This document shows, piece by piece, positions 17,242-25,457 of a DNA stretch of 64,000 nucleotides; positions within the stretch are counted from its first letter, which is position 1; every line of letters starts with the position of its first letter. Made by a program: the position numbers and the translations under genes. The notes beneath the pieces were generated by a model. The model was not told where the DNA came from. It did no database searches and saw nothing but the letters and a program-made list of their open reading frames with translations. Source of the DNA: Roseovarius aestuarii (GTDB lineage: Bacteria; Pseudomonadota; Alphaproteobacteria; Rhodobacterales; Rhodobacteraceae); the NCBI GenBank assembly GCA_027214255.1, contig JAPWHL010000003.1, positions 272,738 to 336,737 on the forward strand. The letters are read 5' to 3'.

Positions 17242-17268
17242 CGTGAAAAAATGTTTGATAATTTCACG
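17242..17268. promoter_or_regulatory. palindromic operator candidate, copy 1
   Basis: Inverted repeat CGTGAAA-N13-TTTCACG, with perfect 7-bp arms. It lies 66 bases before the XRE-cupin regulator start and has the same arm sequence and spacer length as a second copy 39 bases downstream. A GATAAT resembling a -10 element lies inside the spacer/right arm. Confidence 0.6.
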
Positions 17269-17280
17269 AGAATCGCGCAG

Positions 17281-17307
17281 CGTGAAATTCTGGTTCTGTT
17301 TTTCACG
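17281..17307. promoter_or_regulatory. palindromic operator candidate, copy 2
   Basis: Second CGTGAAA-N13-TTTCACG inverted repeat, with arms identical to copy 1 and a different spacer. The start-to-start distance of the two copies is 39 bases, close to four helical turns, so bound dimers would sit on nearly the same DNA face. It ends 26 bases before the regulator's TTG start, a natural place for autoregulation. Confidence 0.6.
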
Positions 17308-17333
17308 TTCATCACACTAAAGGCCGCCCGCCC

Positions 17334-17906
17334 TTGCACCCGTCCAGTCCGACCCACAGCAGCACCCTTGGCGCCGATCTTCGGGCGCTGCGCAAGGCGC
17401 GTAATGTGACACTGTCTGACTTGGCTACGCGTCTGGGACGTTCGGTGGGGTGGTTAAGTCAGGTCGAGCGGGACATTTCCGCCCCGTCAATCGACGACTT
17501 GCGCCATCTGGCGGCGGCGTTGGATGCCCCTATCTCTTTGTTGTTTTCTCATGATGCCGCCCCGGTGGAAGAGGCCGGACATATTGTGCGCAGCCAAACC
17601 CGCCGCCAGATCGGTTCGACCGAAGCGGGCCTGATAGAAGAGCTGTTGTCGCCTGATCTGACTGATGATTTCGAGGTGGTGCACTCGACCTTCAAGCCGC
17701 ACAGTCGCATTGGCGAGGTGGTGACGCGTCCGACGCAGGAGGTGGGGTACATCCTGTCAGGTAAACTGGATCTGATGATCAGTGGCACCCGTTTTACCGT
17801 TCATCCGGGCGACAGCTTTCGCATTCGCAATGAGCCGTTTGAGTGGATCAACCCCTATGATAAACCCGCAGTGGCGATCTGGGTGATCGCCCCGCCGATC
17901 TATTAG
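17334..17906 (+). CDS. XRE-family regulator with C-terminal cupin domain
   Basis: A 190-residue two-domain regulator. An HTH of the XRE type occupies about residues 12-68 (TLSDLATRLGRSVGWLSQVE), followed by a small-molecule-binding cupin domain at about 110-188 (GEVVTRPTQEVGYILSGKLD, VHPGDSFRIRNEPFEW). Relatives such as PuuR control polyamine, amino-acid or betaine metabolism. The start is TTG at 17334 behind AAAGG. Two identical-arm palindromes lie just upstream. The lysE-type exporter gene starts 12 bases downstream and GFA and dehydrogenase genes follow on the same strand, so these are candidate targets. Confidence 0.88.
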   Translation: MHPSSPTHSSTLGADLRALRKARNVTLSDLATRLGRSVGWLSQVERDISAPSIDDLRHLAAALDAPISLLFSHDAAPVEEAGHIVRSQTRRQIGSTEAGLIEELLSPDLTDDFEVVHSTFKPHSRIGEVVTRPTQEVGYILSGKLDLMISGTRFTVHPGDSFRIRNEPFEWINPYDKPAVAIWVIAPPIY

Positions 17907-17918
17907 CGTGGGGATGGC

Positions 17919-18542
17919 ATGAGTTTTGATGCGTGGGTTGTTTTCGCGGCGTTTTGGGTGGTGTTTGTCACCACGCCGGGGCCGAATGCAGTGAACTGTA
18001 TCACCAACGGGATGAACTTGGGCTTTGTGCGGGCCTTGTCGGGGGTGGCGGCGATCCTTACGCAGGCGACGCTGTTTTTGATCCTGTCCGCCACAGGGGT
18101 TACGGCCCTTCTGACGGCGTCCCCTGCGGCGTTTGAGGCTGCGCGGTTTCTGGCAGCCGGATTTCTGATTTATCTTGGCCTGCGGGGTTGGATCAACGCG
18201 GGCAAACCCGCAAAAGTCGCCGATAGGCCGGCGACACATATCTTTGCCCATGCTTTTGCTGTTGCCGTGATCAACCCCAAAAGCGTTGCAGGGTATCTGG
18301 CGGCGTTCAGCCTGTTCGTTCAACCCGACGTACCCATTGGCGCGCAGATGTGGGTGATCCTACCCACGGCCCTATCGCTGACGGCACTTAGTTACATGGG
18401 ATATACGGCGCTTGGCGCGGGGGTGGGCCGGGCAGCGCTGGGCGCGGTGTTTAATGTTTGGCTGCGTCGGGGGTTGGCGGTGTGTTTCATAATCTACGGC
18501 GTGCTGTTGGGCAGCAGCACCGCGATGCCGGGGCGGGGTTAG
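17919..18542 (+). CDS. LysE/RhtB-family amino-acid exporter
   Basis: A 207-residue inner-membrane protein with about six hydrophobic segments. The N-terminal FVTTPGPNAVNCITNGMNLG is the family signature (usually TPGPN near residue 15-20). LysE/RhtB members export amino acids or related compounds. It begins 12 bases after the XRE-cupin gene and is probably cotranscribed with it. Substrate unknown; the neighbouring methylglycine dehydrogenases suggest an amino-acid-like compound. Confidence 0.88.
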   Translation: MSFDAWVVFAAFWVVFVTTPGPNAVNCITNGMNLGFVRALSGVAAILTQATLFLILSATGVTALLTASPAAFEAARFLAAGFLIYLGLRGWINAGKPAKVADRPATHIFAHAFAVAVINPKSVAGYLAAFSLFVQPDVPIGAQMWVILPTALSLTALSYMGYTALGAGVGRAALGAVFNVWLRRGLAVCFIIYGVLLGSSTAMPGRG

Positions 18543-18575
18543 ACCAATGCCTGTGACACCACGAAAGGACAAGCT

Positions 18576-18947
18576 ATGACAACCAAGGGCCACTGCCTGT
18601 GCGGCGGTGTTACGTTTCAGACCGATGCAATGCCACAAGGTGCCAGCGTCTGTCATTGTGGCCAGTGTCGCCGCCAAACGGGGCATTTGTGGGCTTCGGC
18701 CTACGTGGCCAAAGAAGCGCTGCACGTCACGGGAGACGTCACATGGTACGCTTCGAGTGACAACGCGAAACGCGGGTTTTGTGCCAAATGTGGAACGGTC
18801 CTGTTCTGGGCGGCCCATGACGAAGACACGATCAGTTTTTCGCTGGGCGGAATCGACAATCCCACAGGCCTTAGTCTGACCAAGCATATCTTTACCGCCG
18901 ACAAGGGCGACTATTACGAGATCAATGATGGCCTGCCGCAAAAATGA
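18576..18947 (+). CDS. GFA family (CENP-V/GFA domain) protein
   Basis: A 123-residue zinc-binding protein of the GFA family. Cys clusters at the N-terminus (HCLCGGVTF), in the middle (SVCHCGQCRR) and later (GFCAKCGTVLFW) are the usual zinc ligands. The family is named after glutathione-dependent formaldehyde activation, although many members have no proven activity. The downstream demethylating dehydrogenase would produce formaldehyde-level carbon, so placement is suggestive. It is preceded by an AAAGGA ribosome site and lies 43 bases before the dehydrogenase. Confidence 0.85.
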   Translation: MTTKGHCLCGGVTFQTDAMPQGASVCHCGQCRRQTGHLWASAYVAKEALHVTGDVTWYASSDNAKRGFCAKCGTVLFWAAHDEDTISFSLGGIDNPTGLSLTKHIFTADKGDYYEINDGLPQK

Positions 18948-18990
18948 CTTGGCCCCCCTTCGGAATACTTCAGCATAAAGGATTGACCAG

Positions 18991-21435
18991 ATGAGCGATT
19001 TCCCAACAACGGCCCGTGTGGTCATCATCGGTGGCGGTGTCGTAGGTACATCGACCCTGTATCATCTTGCCAAGGGCGGTTGGTCCGACGTTGTCTTGCT
19101 GGAAAAGAACGAGCTGACGGCGGGCTCGACATGGCACGCGGCGGGCAACTGCCCCAGTTTCTCGACGTCTTGGGCGGTGATGAACATGCAGCGCTATTCG
19201 TTGGATCTTTACTCCCGGCTGGAGGCCGAGGTGGATTATCCGATGAACTATCATGTGACGGGCTCGGTTCGACTGGGTCACAGTGCTGAACGGATGCAGG
19301 AATTCCAGCGCGCAGTTTCGATGGGCCGTCATCAGGGGCTGCAACTGGAGATGATGGATCTGAGCGATATCAAGGATCGGTATCCATTCATTGAAACCCA
19401 CGATCTGGCTGGTGGTCTGTGGGATCCCGCTGACGGTGATATCGATCCCGCGCAACTGACACAGGCCTTGGCCAAGGGCGCGCGCCAGATGGGTGCGCGG
19501 ATCGAGCGGTTCTGCCCCGCGACCGGAGTCAGCCGCGACGGCGACGAGTGGATCGTGCACACTGACAAGGGTGATATCCGTTGCGAAAAGGTGGTAAATG
19601 CCGCTGGATACTATGCGCAGCGCGTCGGAGAATGGTTCAGACCTTTCGGTGGGCGCACCGTGCCGATGGTTACAATGTCACATCAGTATTTCCTGACCGA
19701 AGAGATATCGGAACTGGCGGAATGGACCGCGGCGCAAGGGCACAAAGTCCCGCTGCTGCGCGACGTCGACAGCTCATATTACCTGCGGCAGGACAAGAAC
19801 GGTCTGAACCTCGGCCCTTACGAGCGCAATTGCCGCGCACATTGGGTCACGCCCGATGATCCGATGCCCGAAGACTTCAGTTTCCAGCTGTATCCAGATG
19901 ATCTGGAGCGGCTGGAATGGTACATAGAGGATGCCATGGCCCGCGTGCCGATACTTGGCACTGCCGGTGTCGGGCGCGTGATCAACGGCCCGATCCCCTA
20001 TGCGCCCGACGGCCTGCCCTTGCTGGGGCCAATGCCCGGCGTGCCCAATGCCTATGAGGCCTGCGTGTTTACATTTGGCATCACCCAAGGCGGTGGCGCA
20101 GGCAAGGTGGCCGCCGAGTGGATCATGTACGGCGAGACCGAGCACGATATGTGGGCTGTCGATCCGCGCCGCTATACCGATTACACCGATCAGGATTATT
20201 GTCAGGCCAAGGCAATGGAAACCTATGGCCACGAATACGCCATGCATTTCCCCCATCACGAATGGCCCGCTGGCCGGGACAAAAAACTGGGCCCGAACCA
20301 TGCCAAGGTTGTGGAACTCGGCGGTGTCATGGGCGCCTATAACGGATGGGAACGCGCCAATTGGTTCGCCAAGCCGGGCGATGACACATCCCAAGAGGCA
20401 ACCCACACATGGAAACGGACCGGCCCGTGGGAGAAGCGCGTCCGCGAGGAATGTGAGGCTGTGCGCGACGGCTGTGGTGTGTTGAACCTTCCGGGGTTTT
20501 CCCGGTTCTGGATCACGGGGGAGGGCGCGGATGAATGGCTGCGCGGCTTTGTCACCGGTGGGTTGGCCAAAATTGGCCGGATGAACCTTGTCTATGTCGC
20601 CGACAGCCGGGGCCGCATCAAGACCGAGTTTTCCTGCATCCGTCTGGCCGAAGACAGTTTCGTTTTGATCACCGCCGCAACCGCGCAATGGCATGACGGC
20701 GACCTGATCCGTCAATCCGTTCCCGCGGGTCTGACCGTGACTGAAACCACGACCGAGCGTGACACGCTGATCGTAACCGGCCCCAAATCGCGCGACCTGT
20801 TGGCGCCGATGACCGATGCCGATCTCTCGCTGCCGTGGCTTAGCCATCAACATTGCACCGTGGCCGGACAAAAAGCCTTTGTCGCCCGCGTGTCTTTTGC
20901 CGGGGAACTGGGATGGGAGGTGCACGCGGCCAACGCGGATATGCCCGCAATCTATCAGGCGGTGCTGGATGCGGGGGCGACGCCGTTTGGGATGTATGCG
21001 TTAAACAGCCTGCGCATGGAAAAAGGGTATCGAACGTGGAAGGGTGATTTGTCCACGGATTACTCGATGCTGCAAGGTGGTCTGGAGCGGTTCGTCAAAT
21101 TCGACAAGCCGCAGGATTTCACCGGCAAAGCCGCGCTTTTGGCGGAAAAACAACGAGGGAGCACCAAGCGGTTTGTTCAGTTGATCGTCGAGGCCGACGA
21201 CACCGATGTGCCCTACATGTCCTCTTTGTTACAAGGCGACGACGTGGTCGGCGAGGTCACGTCCAGCGGGTATGGTTATCGCGTTAAGGCCACCATGGCG
21301 TTGGGCATGTTGCGCGCCGATTTGGCGGTGCCCGGCACGGAACTGATGGTCGACATCTATGGCACCCGTGTGCGCGCAACGGTGCAAGACGACGCGCCGC
21401 TGTGGGATCCGCAAAACGAACGACTGCGCGCGTGA
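18991..21435 (+). CDS. dimethylglycine/sarcosine dehydrogenase-like FAD-GcvT protein
   Basis: An 814-residue flavoenzyme with a DAO-type FAD domain (residues about 8-380, VVIIGGGVVGTSTLYHLAKG), an FAO_M linker (about 380-430) and a C-terminal GcvT-like tetrahydrofolate domain (about 430-810, with FAGELGWEVH and EKGYRTWKGDL). The STWHAAGN segment contains the His that carries FAD covalently in mammalian dimethylglycine dehydrogenase. These enzymes oxidatively demethylate dimethylglycine or sarcosine, passing the methyl to folate. It is one of two same-architecture genes here; 25458-27905 is the other. The exact substrate of each cannot be settled by reading. Confidence 0.87.
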   Translation: MSDFPTTARVVIIGGGVVGTSTLYHLAKGGWSDVVLLEKNELTAGSTWHAAGNCPSFSTSWAVMNMQRYSLDLYSRLEAEVDYPMNYHVTGSVRLGHSAERMQEFQRAVSMGRHQGLQLEMMDLSDIKDRYPFIETHDLAGGLWDPADGDIDPAQLTQALAKGARQMGARIERFCPATGVSRDGDEWIVHTDKGDIRCEKVVNAAGYYAQRVGEWFRPFGGRTVPMVTMSHQYFLTEEISELAEWTAAQGHKVPLLRDVDSSYYLRQDKNGLNLGPYERNCRAHWVTPDDPMPEDFSFQLYPDDLERLEWYIEDAMARVPILGTAGVGRVINGPIPYAPDGLPLLGPMPGVPNAYEACVFTFGITQGGGAGKVAAEWIMYGETEHDMWAVDPRRYTDYTDQDYCQAKAMETYGHEYAMHFPHHEWPAGRDKKLGPNHAKVVELGGVMGAYNGWERANWFAKPGDDTSQEATHTWKRTGPWEKRVREECEAVRDGCGVLNLPGFSRFWITGEGADEWLRGFVTGGLAKIGRMNLVYVADSRGRIKTEFSCIRLAEDSFVLITAATAQWHDGDLIRQSVPAGLTVTETTTERDTLIVTGPKSRDLLAPMTDADLSLPWLSHQHCTVAGQKAFVARVSFAGELGWEVHAANADMPAIYQAVLDAGATPFGMYALNSLRMEKGYRTWKGDLSTDYSMLQGGLERFVKFDKPQDFTGKAALLAEKQRGSTKRFVQLIVEADDTDVPYMSSLLQGDDVVGEVTSSGYGYRVKATMALGMLRADLAVPGTELMVDIYGTRVRATVQDDAPLWDPQNERLRA

Positions 21436-21447
21436 CGTATAAAATGC

Positions 21448-21470
21448 AGGTCGGGGAATGCCCCCGGCCT
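21448..21470. terminator. hairpin downstream of the first dehydrogenase
   Basis: A 9-bp stem AGGTCGGGG / CCCCGGCCT (one T-G wobble) around the loop AATGC, 12 bases after the stop codon. No T run follows, so it may act as a 3' mRNA-stabilising hairpin or a weak terminator. Confidence 0.55.
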
Positions 21471-21915
21471 GAAATATGCGACACCGGGGCGTAAGCGTTA
21501 GAATTGTTGGAGGCTTTTCAAGGCGTGCGGAGGTGGGATGGATATCTCCCTGCGGCGGTTTTGAGCTTGGGCGCATGAAAGTTGTGCGCAGTACGAATGC
21601 CCGCGGCCCAGAGCAGGGTCGAAATTCTTTAACAGTCATTTAGGTTTTGAACCGGGATCGTGGCACTCCAACCGATCTATTGTGCGCCCGCTCCAAAAAA
21701 AACGAGGGTTTATCCGGGGTTATCTCTTAACCTGTTGTCGGCAAGGGCTTTTCAAAAGCTGTCTGTTGGACAGTACCTAACGCTTCGAAATACTGCTGCT
21801 GTCGCAACAGTGCTGTTTTTTTTCACTGATTGTCGACGTAATTTTCGCCGACGCCACAAAATGACCATTGTTATACTGAAAATTTGGTAAAAATTATTTA
21901 TGGTTGAGTGACATC
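21471..21915. other. AT-richer intergenic stretch before the Hint-domain gene
   Basis: About 445 bases without a supported gene. Composition becomes distinctly AT-rich toward the Hint gene, with homopolymer runs of A near 21696 and T near 21818. TATACT at 21872-21877 resembles a -10 element but no matching -35 is evident. Confidence 0.4.
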
Positions 21916-23046
21916 ATGGCTTTTATATCAGAGGTCAAATTTAACGGCACTGGTGGCGCAGGTGTTGGCAGTGCAGGTGAATATGTTGAAATCACGCTTG
22001 GCCCGGGTGACGATCCCGCGGACTTTGTTGTAAGCGCGTACAGAAATAATGGGACGCTGCACCATAATGCTGGAATACCGGGCGGCGAAGTCAACTTGTC
22101 AACTTTGACCGGCGTCCCGGACTTAGACAACCCAGACTATACAATTTACATTATTCCCGTCGGTATAAGAACCAGTGTTTCCGATGCAAACGAAGCTAGT
22201 GGGATTGCCTTGACCGACACCTCTGCAGGTGGCGGCGTCCTTAGTTTTTACAGCGGTGTGGATATTGCGAAGATCACGGCAACGCAGGGCGCTGCCAGCG
22301 GCGCCACAAGTGATAAAATATTTAATTATCATACACATAGTGTTGGCGAAAGCTATCAATGGGACATCTATGGTAACCAGACCATTGACACTATAACCCC
22401 CGGTGATGCTGTTTTATGTATCACGGGCGAAACCCGCGTTAAAACGCGTGCCGGTGACGTTCAGGGACAGCACTTGAAAGTCGGTGATCTGGTTTGGACG
22501 CTGGATCACGGCTATCAACCTATTCGGTGGATCGGATTAACGCTGCGCAGCCCGACCGAGCTGATGAAAAATCCGAAAAACAACCCGGTTTGCATTGGGA
22601 AAAACGCGCTTGGCAACCAAACGCCGACCCGCGATCTTTTGGTGTCCCCACAGCACCGCATTTTCGCGCGCTCCAAGATTGCGGCCCGTATGTTCGGCTC
22701 TGCCGAGGTTCTGGCCCCGGCGATCAAACTGGTCGAAGTCGATGGCATTGATCAGGTCGAGGCCCGCAATGGGGTTCAGTATATTCACATCCTGTTTGAT
22801 CGTCATGAAATCATCCAAGCAAACGGTGCACTGGTCGAGAGCCTGTTGATCGCAGAGCAGTCCGAGATGTTGCTGGAGGGCATGACTGAAATGGGCCCTG
22901 TTGCCACTACCCGCATGGCGCCTGCCCGCGCCTTGATAAAGAACAAAGCATGCAAGAACTTTGCCCAAAGGATTGCCAAGAATAGCAGAACATTGGTGGA
23001 AGAAGGCGCCGCTCAACATCATTCGGTGCATCTGAATATAGCGTAG
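21916..23046 (+). CDS. Hint-domain protein with lamin-tail-like N-terminus
   Basis: A 376-residue protein. The N-terminal 150 residues (ISEVKFNGTGGAG, EYVEITLGPGDD, VVSAYRNNGTLHHNAG) resemble a lamin-tail/LTD beta-sandwich. The C-terminal part is a hedgehog/intein (Hint) module: CITGETRVKT at the splice junction, LKVGDLVWTLDHGYQPIRWIG, LLVSPQHRIF and a HILFDRHEIIQANG block. In Roseobacters such Hint proteins are common and thought to be secreted, often by type I systems; autoprocessing at the Cys is plausible but unproven. The start is ATG at 21916 behind GGTTGAG. It separates the two dehydrogenase genes and has AT-richer flanks, which may indicate insertion. Confidence 0.82.
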   Translation: MAFISEVKFNGTGGAGVGSAGEYVEITLGPGDDPADFVVSAYRNNGTLHHNAGIPGGEVNLSTLTGVPDLDNPDYTIYIIPVGIRTSVSDANEASGIALTDTSAGGGVLSFYSGVDIAKITATQGAASGATSDKIFNYHTHSVGESYQWDIYGNQTIDTITPGDAVLCITGETRVKTRAGDVQGQHLKVGDLVWTLDHGYQPIRWIGLTLRSPTELMKNPKNNPVCIGKNALGNQTPTRDLLVSPQHRIFARSKIAARMFGSAEVLAPAIKLVEVDGIDQVEARNGVQYIHILFDRHEIIQANGALVESLLIAEQSEMLLEGMTEMGPVATTRMAPARALIKNKACKNFAQRIAKNSRTLVEEGAAQHHSVHLNIA

Positions 23047-23390
23047 GCAAGCGTCCATAAGGGCAAGGATAGAAAGGTTTACTTGAGGACAGGCGTGTAT
23101 TCATCGCTTGAGACGCTCATAACCCACCGTTTATGAAGAATCCGGAGCGGTTGACCAATGTCTGCGCAGTCGTCTTGCGAGCGTTACTGTTTCGGGGGTC
23201 CGATGTTGCGCGCACCTTTGTCCCTTTTCTGAACATGGTGCTCTTGTCCCGTCCAAGGTGCCTGAAGGGTGCTGTAGATGAAAGTGGCGTAGCCTTCACT
23301 CCGCAGTAGTCAATCGCGCGCACTCTGCTACATCTGTTTAATCGCCGCTTGCATGGTTGCGGCTTGGATGTGCATCAGGAGGCCACGCGC
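23047..23390. other. intergenic stretch between Hint gene and BHMT-like gene
   Basis: About 345 bases. A leftward open frame (23117-23323) has no ribosome site or recognisable sequence. The last 20 bases hold the strong AGGAGG of the downstream gene. No clear terminator hairpin is seen after the Hint gene. Confidence 0.4.
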
Positions 23391-24287
23391 ATGACCGACA
23401 TTACCCTTCTGGACGGCTCGATCGGGCAGGAAATCGTCAAACGCTCGGGGGTTGCAGCCACGCCTTTGTGGTCGACATCGGTCATGATGGAAATGCCGGG
23501 TATCGTGGGGGAGGTGCACAAGGATTACTTCAACGCGGGTGCGACCATTGCGACGACCAACACCTATGCGATCCATCGCGACCGGTTGGAGCCTGTTGGT
23601 ATGGCCGACAAGCTGACGGGGTTGATTGACTGTGCTTTGCACGAGGCAACCGATGCGCGTGCGGCGCACGGATCGGGCCGGATAGCGGGGTCGTTGGGAC
23701 CGTTAGGGGCTTCGTACCGTCCGGATATTGCTGTGCCGATGGAGCTTGCCGCCCCGGCTTTCGCCGATTTGGTGGCCCTGATGGCCCCGCGTGTTGATCT
23801 GTTCATCATCGAAACTGCCGCATCCGTGCATCAGGCCCATACGGCGTTGGAAGGCTGTCGCGATGCGGGCAAGCCTGTTTGGTTGGCGGTGACGGTGGAT
23901 GACAGCGACGGGACCCGCCTGCGGTCCGGGGAGCCATTGAGCGATTTGACGCCTTTGGTGACAGGGTATGCCCCCGAAGCGGTGTTGATTAATTGTTCAC
24001 GTCCCGAGGTTGTGGCCGCTGGACTGGACCAGTTAAAGCCATTGGGCATACCCTTTGGCGCCTATGCCAACGGGTTCACCAAAATCAGCGACGCATTTCT
24101 GCAAGACAGGCCGACGGCGGATTCCCTTGAGCAGCGCACCGATCTGGGCCCAAAGGCCTATGCGGATTTTGCCATGGGGTGGGTCGCGCAAGGGGCCACA
24201 ATTGTCGGTGGATGTTGCGAGGTCGGCCCCGACCATATCACCGAGTTGGCCGCGCGTTTACATACTGCCGGACACCGGATCGTTTAG
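23391..24287 (+). CDS. betaine-homocysteine S-methyltransferase-like protein
   Basis: A 298-residue (beta/alpha)8 methyltransferase of the S-methyltransferase (homocysteine-binding) family. The zinc site is conserved: the Cys of INCSRPE and the Cys pair of GGCCEVGP near the C-terminus. The N-terminal ITLLDGSIGQEIVKRSG is also typical. It would move a methyl group from a donor such as glycine betaine to homocysteine, giving methionine and dimethylglycine, the substrate of the flanking dehydrogenases. The start follows AGGAGG. The GbdR-like regulator starts eight bases downstream. Confidence 0.85.
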   Translation: MTDITLLDGSIGQEIVKRSGVAATPLWSTSVMMEMPGIVGEVHKDYFNAGATIATTNTYAIHRDRLEPVGMADKLTGLIDCALHEATDARAAHGSGRIAGSLGPLGASYRPDIAVPMELAAPAFADLVALMAPRVDLFIIETAASVHQAHTALEGCRDAGKPVWLAVTVDDSDGTRLRSGEPLSDLTPLVTGYAPEAVLINCSRPEVVAAGLDQLKPLGIPFGAYANGFTKISDAFLQDRPTADSLEQRTDLGPKAYADFAMGWVAQGATIVGGCCEVGPDHITELAARLHTAGHRIV

Positions 24288-24295
24288 GGGCCGGA

Positions 24296-25255
24296 ATGCA
24301 CATACGCGCACCTATACGTTTTGATATCTGGCTGACGCCCGGTTTTGTGCTGACCGAATATGCGGCCATCACGGACGTGCTGCGCACCACCAACCGCTGC
24401 CTGCCCGAGCCTTTATTCGCATGGCGCAGCCTGTCGGTAGCGGGCGGGCCAATTCAATGTCTGTCGGACGCGTGGGTCGAAACCCTGCCGCCCGATCCAT
24501 ATCCCGAGGCTGAATATTTCATTGCCCCCGGCAACTCAGACCCGACGCATCCGGCGTTGAGCATCGAGCGCGTTATCGACACCTATCTATCGCGACAGTC
24601 CAAGGTGGTCCTTTTGGCAGAAGCCGCCGCGCGCCATATTCAAGCGCGCGGGCACCATGAGCTGGCAACTCATTGGGAGAATCGCGCGATTTTGCAGGAA
24701 GAAATAGGGCTGGACGACGGTCCACATGCCTTGGCAACCGAAGTGGGGCAGGTGATCACGAGCGCGGGCATGGGATCGACCGTGGATGTCATGCTGACCA
24801 TTGTTGCGCGCCATGTTGATCCGGCGGCGGTGACCACGGTTGCCGATATCCTGTTGCATGACGTCATTCGCGATCTGGGCACATTGCAGCCCTATGGAGG
24901 CAAGCGGATTGCCGTCACCGGGGATTCAGTGCTGGACCGCTGTATCGAGTTGATGCAGGCCAATGTCGAAGAGCCTTTGCCGATTGCCGATCTGGTGCGG
25001 CTCGTCAACGTCTCCAGCCGCTCATTAGAGCGGCGGTTTCGGGATCGCTTGGGCACCCGGCCCGCGCAATATTATCGAGCCTTGCGATTGCACCGGGCCA
25101 ATAACCTGCTGTTGAACACGTCTTTGCCAGTCAACCAGATTGCTTTGGCCTGCGGTTTTCAAAGCGGATTCACCTCGCACTATCACGCGCAGTTTGGGTT
25201 GAAACCCATGGATATGCGCAAACGCAAACGTGGCGGCACACCCGGCGCGGCTTGA
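24296..25255 (+). CDS. GATase1-AraC regulator, GbdR/CdhR-like
   Basis: A 319-residue GlxA-family regulator. An N-terminal DJ-1/PfpI-like domain (about residues 8-190) lacks a catalytic Cys at the nucleophile elbow (VVLLAEAAARHI), as expected for a sensor. The C-terminal AraC HTH pair occupies about 215-315 (LPIADLVRLVNVSSRSLERR and LPVNQIALACGFQSGF). Relatives GbdR and CdhR of Pseudomonas respond to betaine/dimethylglycine and carnitine. Its placement between a BHMT-like gene and a methylglycine dehydrogenase fits a GbdR-type role. The start is ATG at 24296 after AGGGG; an upstream in-frame ATG lies inside the preceding gene. Confidence 0.86.
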   Translation: MHIRAPIRFDIWLTPGFVLTEYAAITDVLRTTNRCLPEPLFAWRSLSVAGGPIQCLSDAWVETLPPDPYPEAEYFIAPGNSDPTHPALSIERVIDTYLSRQSKVVLLAEAAARHIQARGHHELATHWENRAILQEEIGLDDGPHALATEVGQVITSAGMGSTVDVMLTIVARHVDPAAVTTVADILLHDVIRDLGTLQPYGGKRIAVTGDSVLDRCIELMQANVEEPLPIADLVRLVNVSSRSLERRFRDRLGTRPAQYYRALRLHRANNLLLNTSLPVNQIALACGFQSGFTSHYHAQFGLKPMDMRKRKRGGTPGAA

Positions 25256-25457
25256 TCCGGGATGCTGTGTTGACCCTGCTTAAGGCCTGCCGTTTTGCGG
25301 GGGCGCCCCATGTGTTTGGTTGAGGTGGAGGTTTTTGCGTATTTCGTGACGAAAATCCGCACGCGTGGTTGGGGGCAATGCGCTAAGGTCTGGGACAGTT
25401 TGACATCAATTGGATCAACCGAACCCGACCCAAGGGCGCGGGGCATGGAGTAGCAAA

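Noticed and set aside
23117..23323. 68-codon leftward frame between Hint and BHMT genes
   Set aside because: Considered as a mobile-element remnant, but there are no terminal repeats, target duplication or transposase motif.
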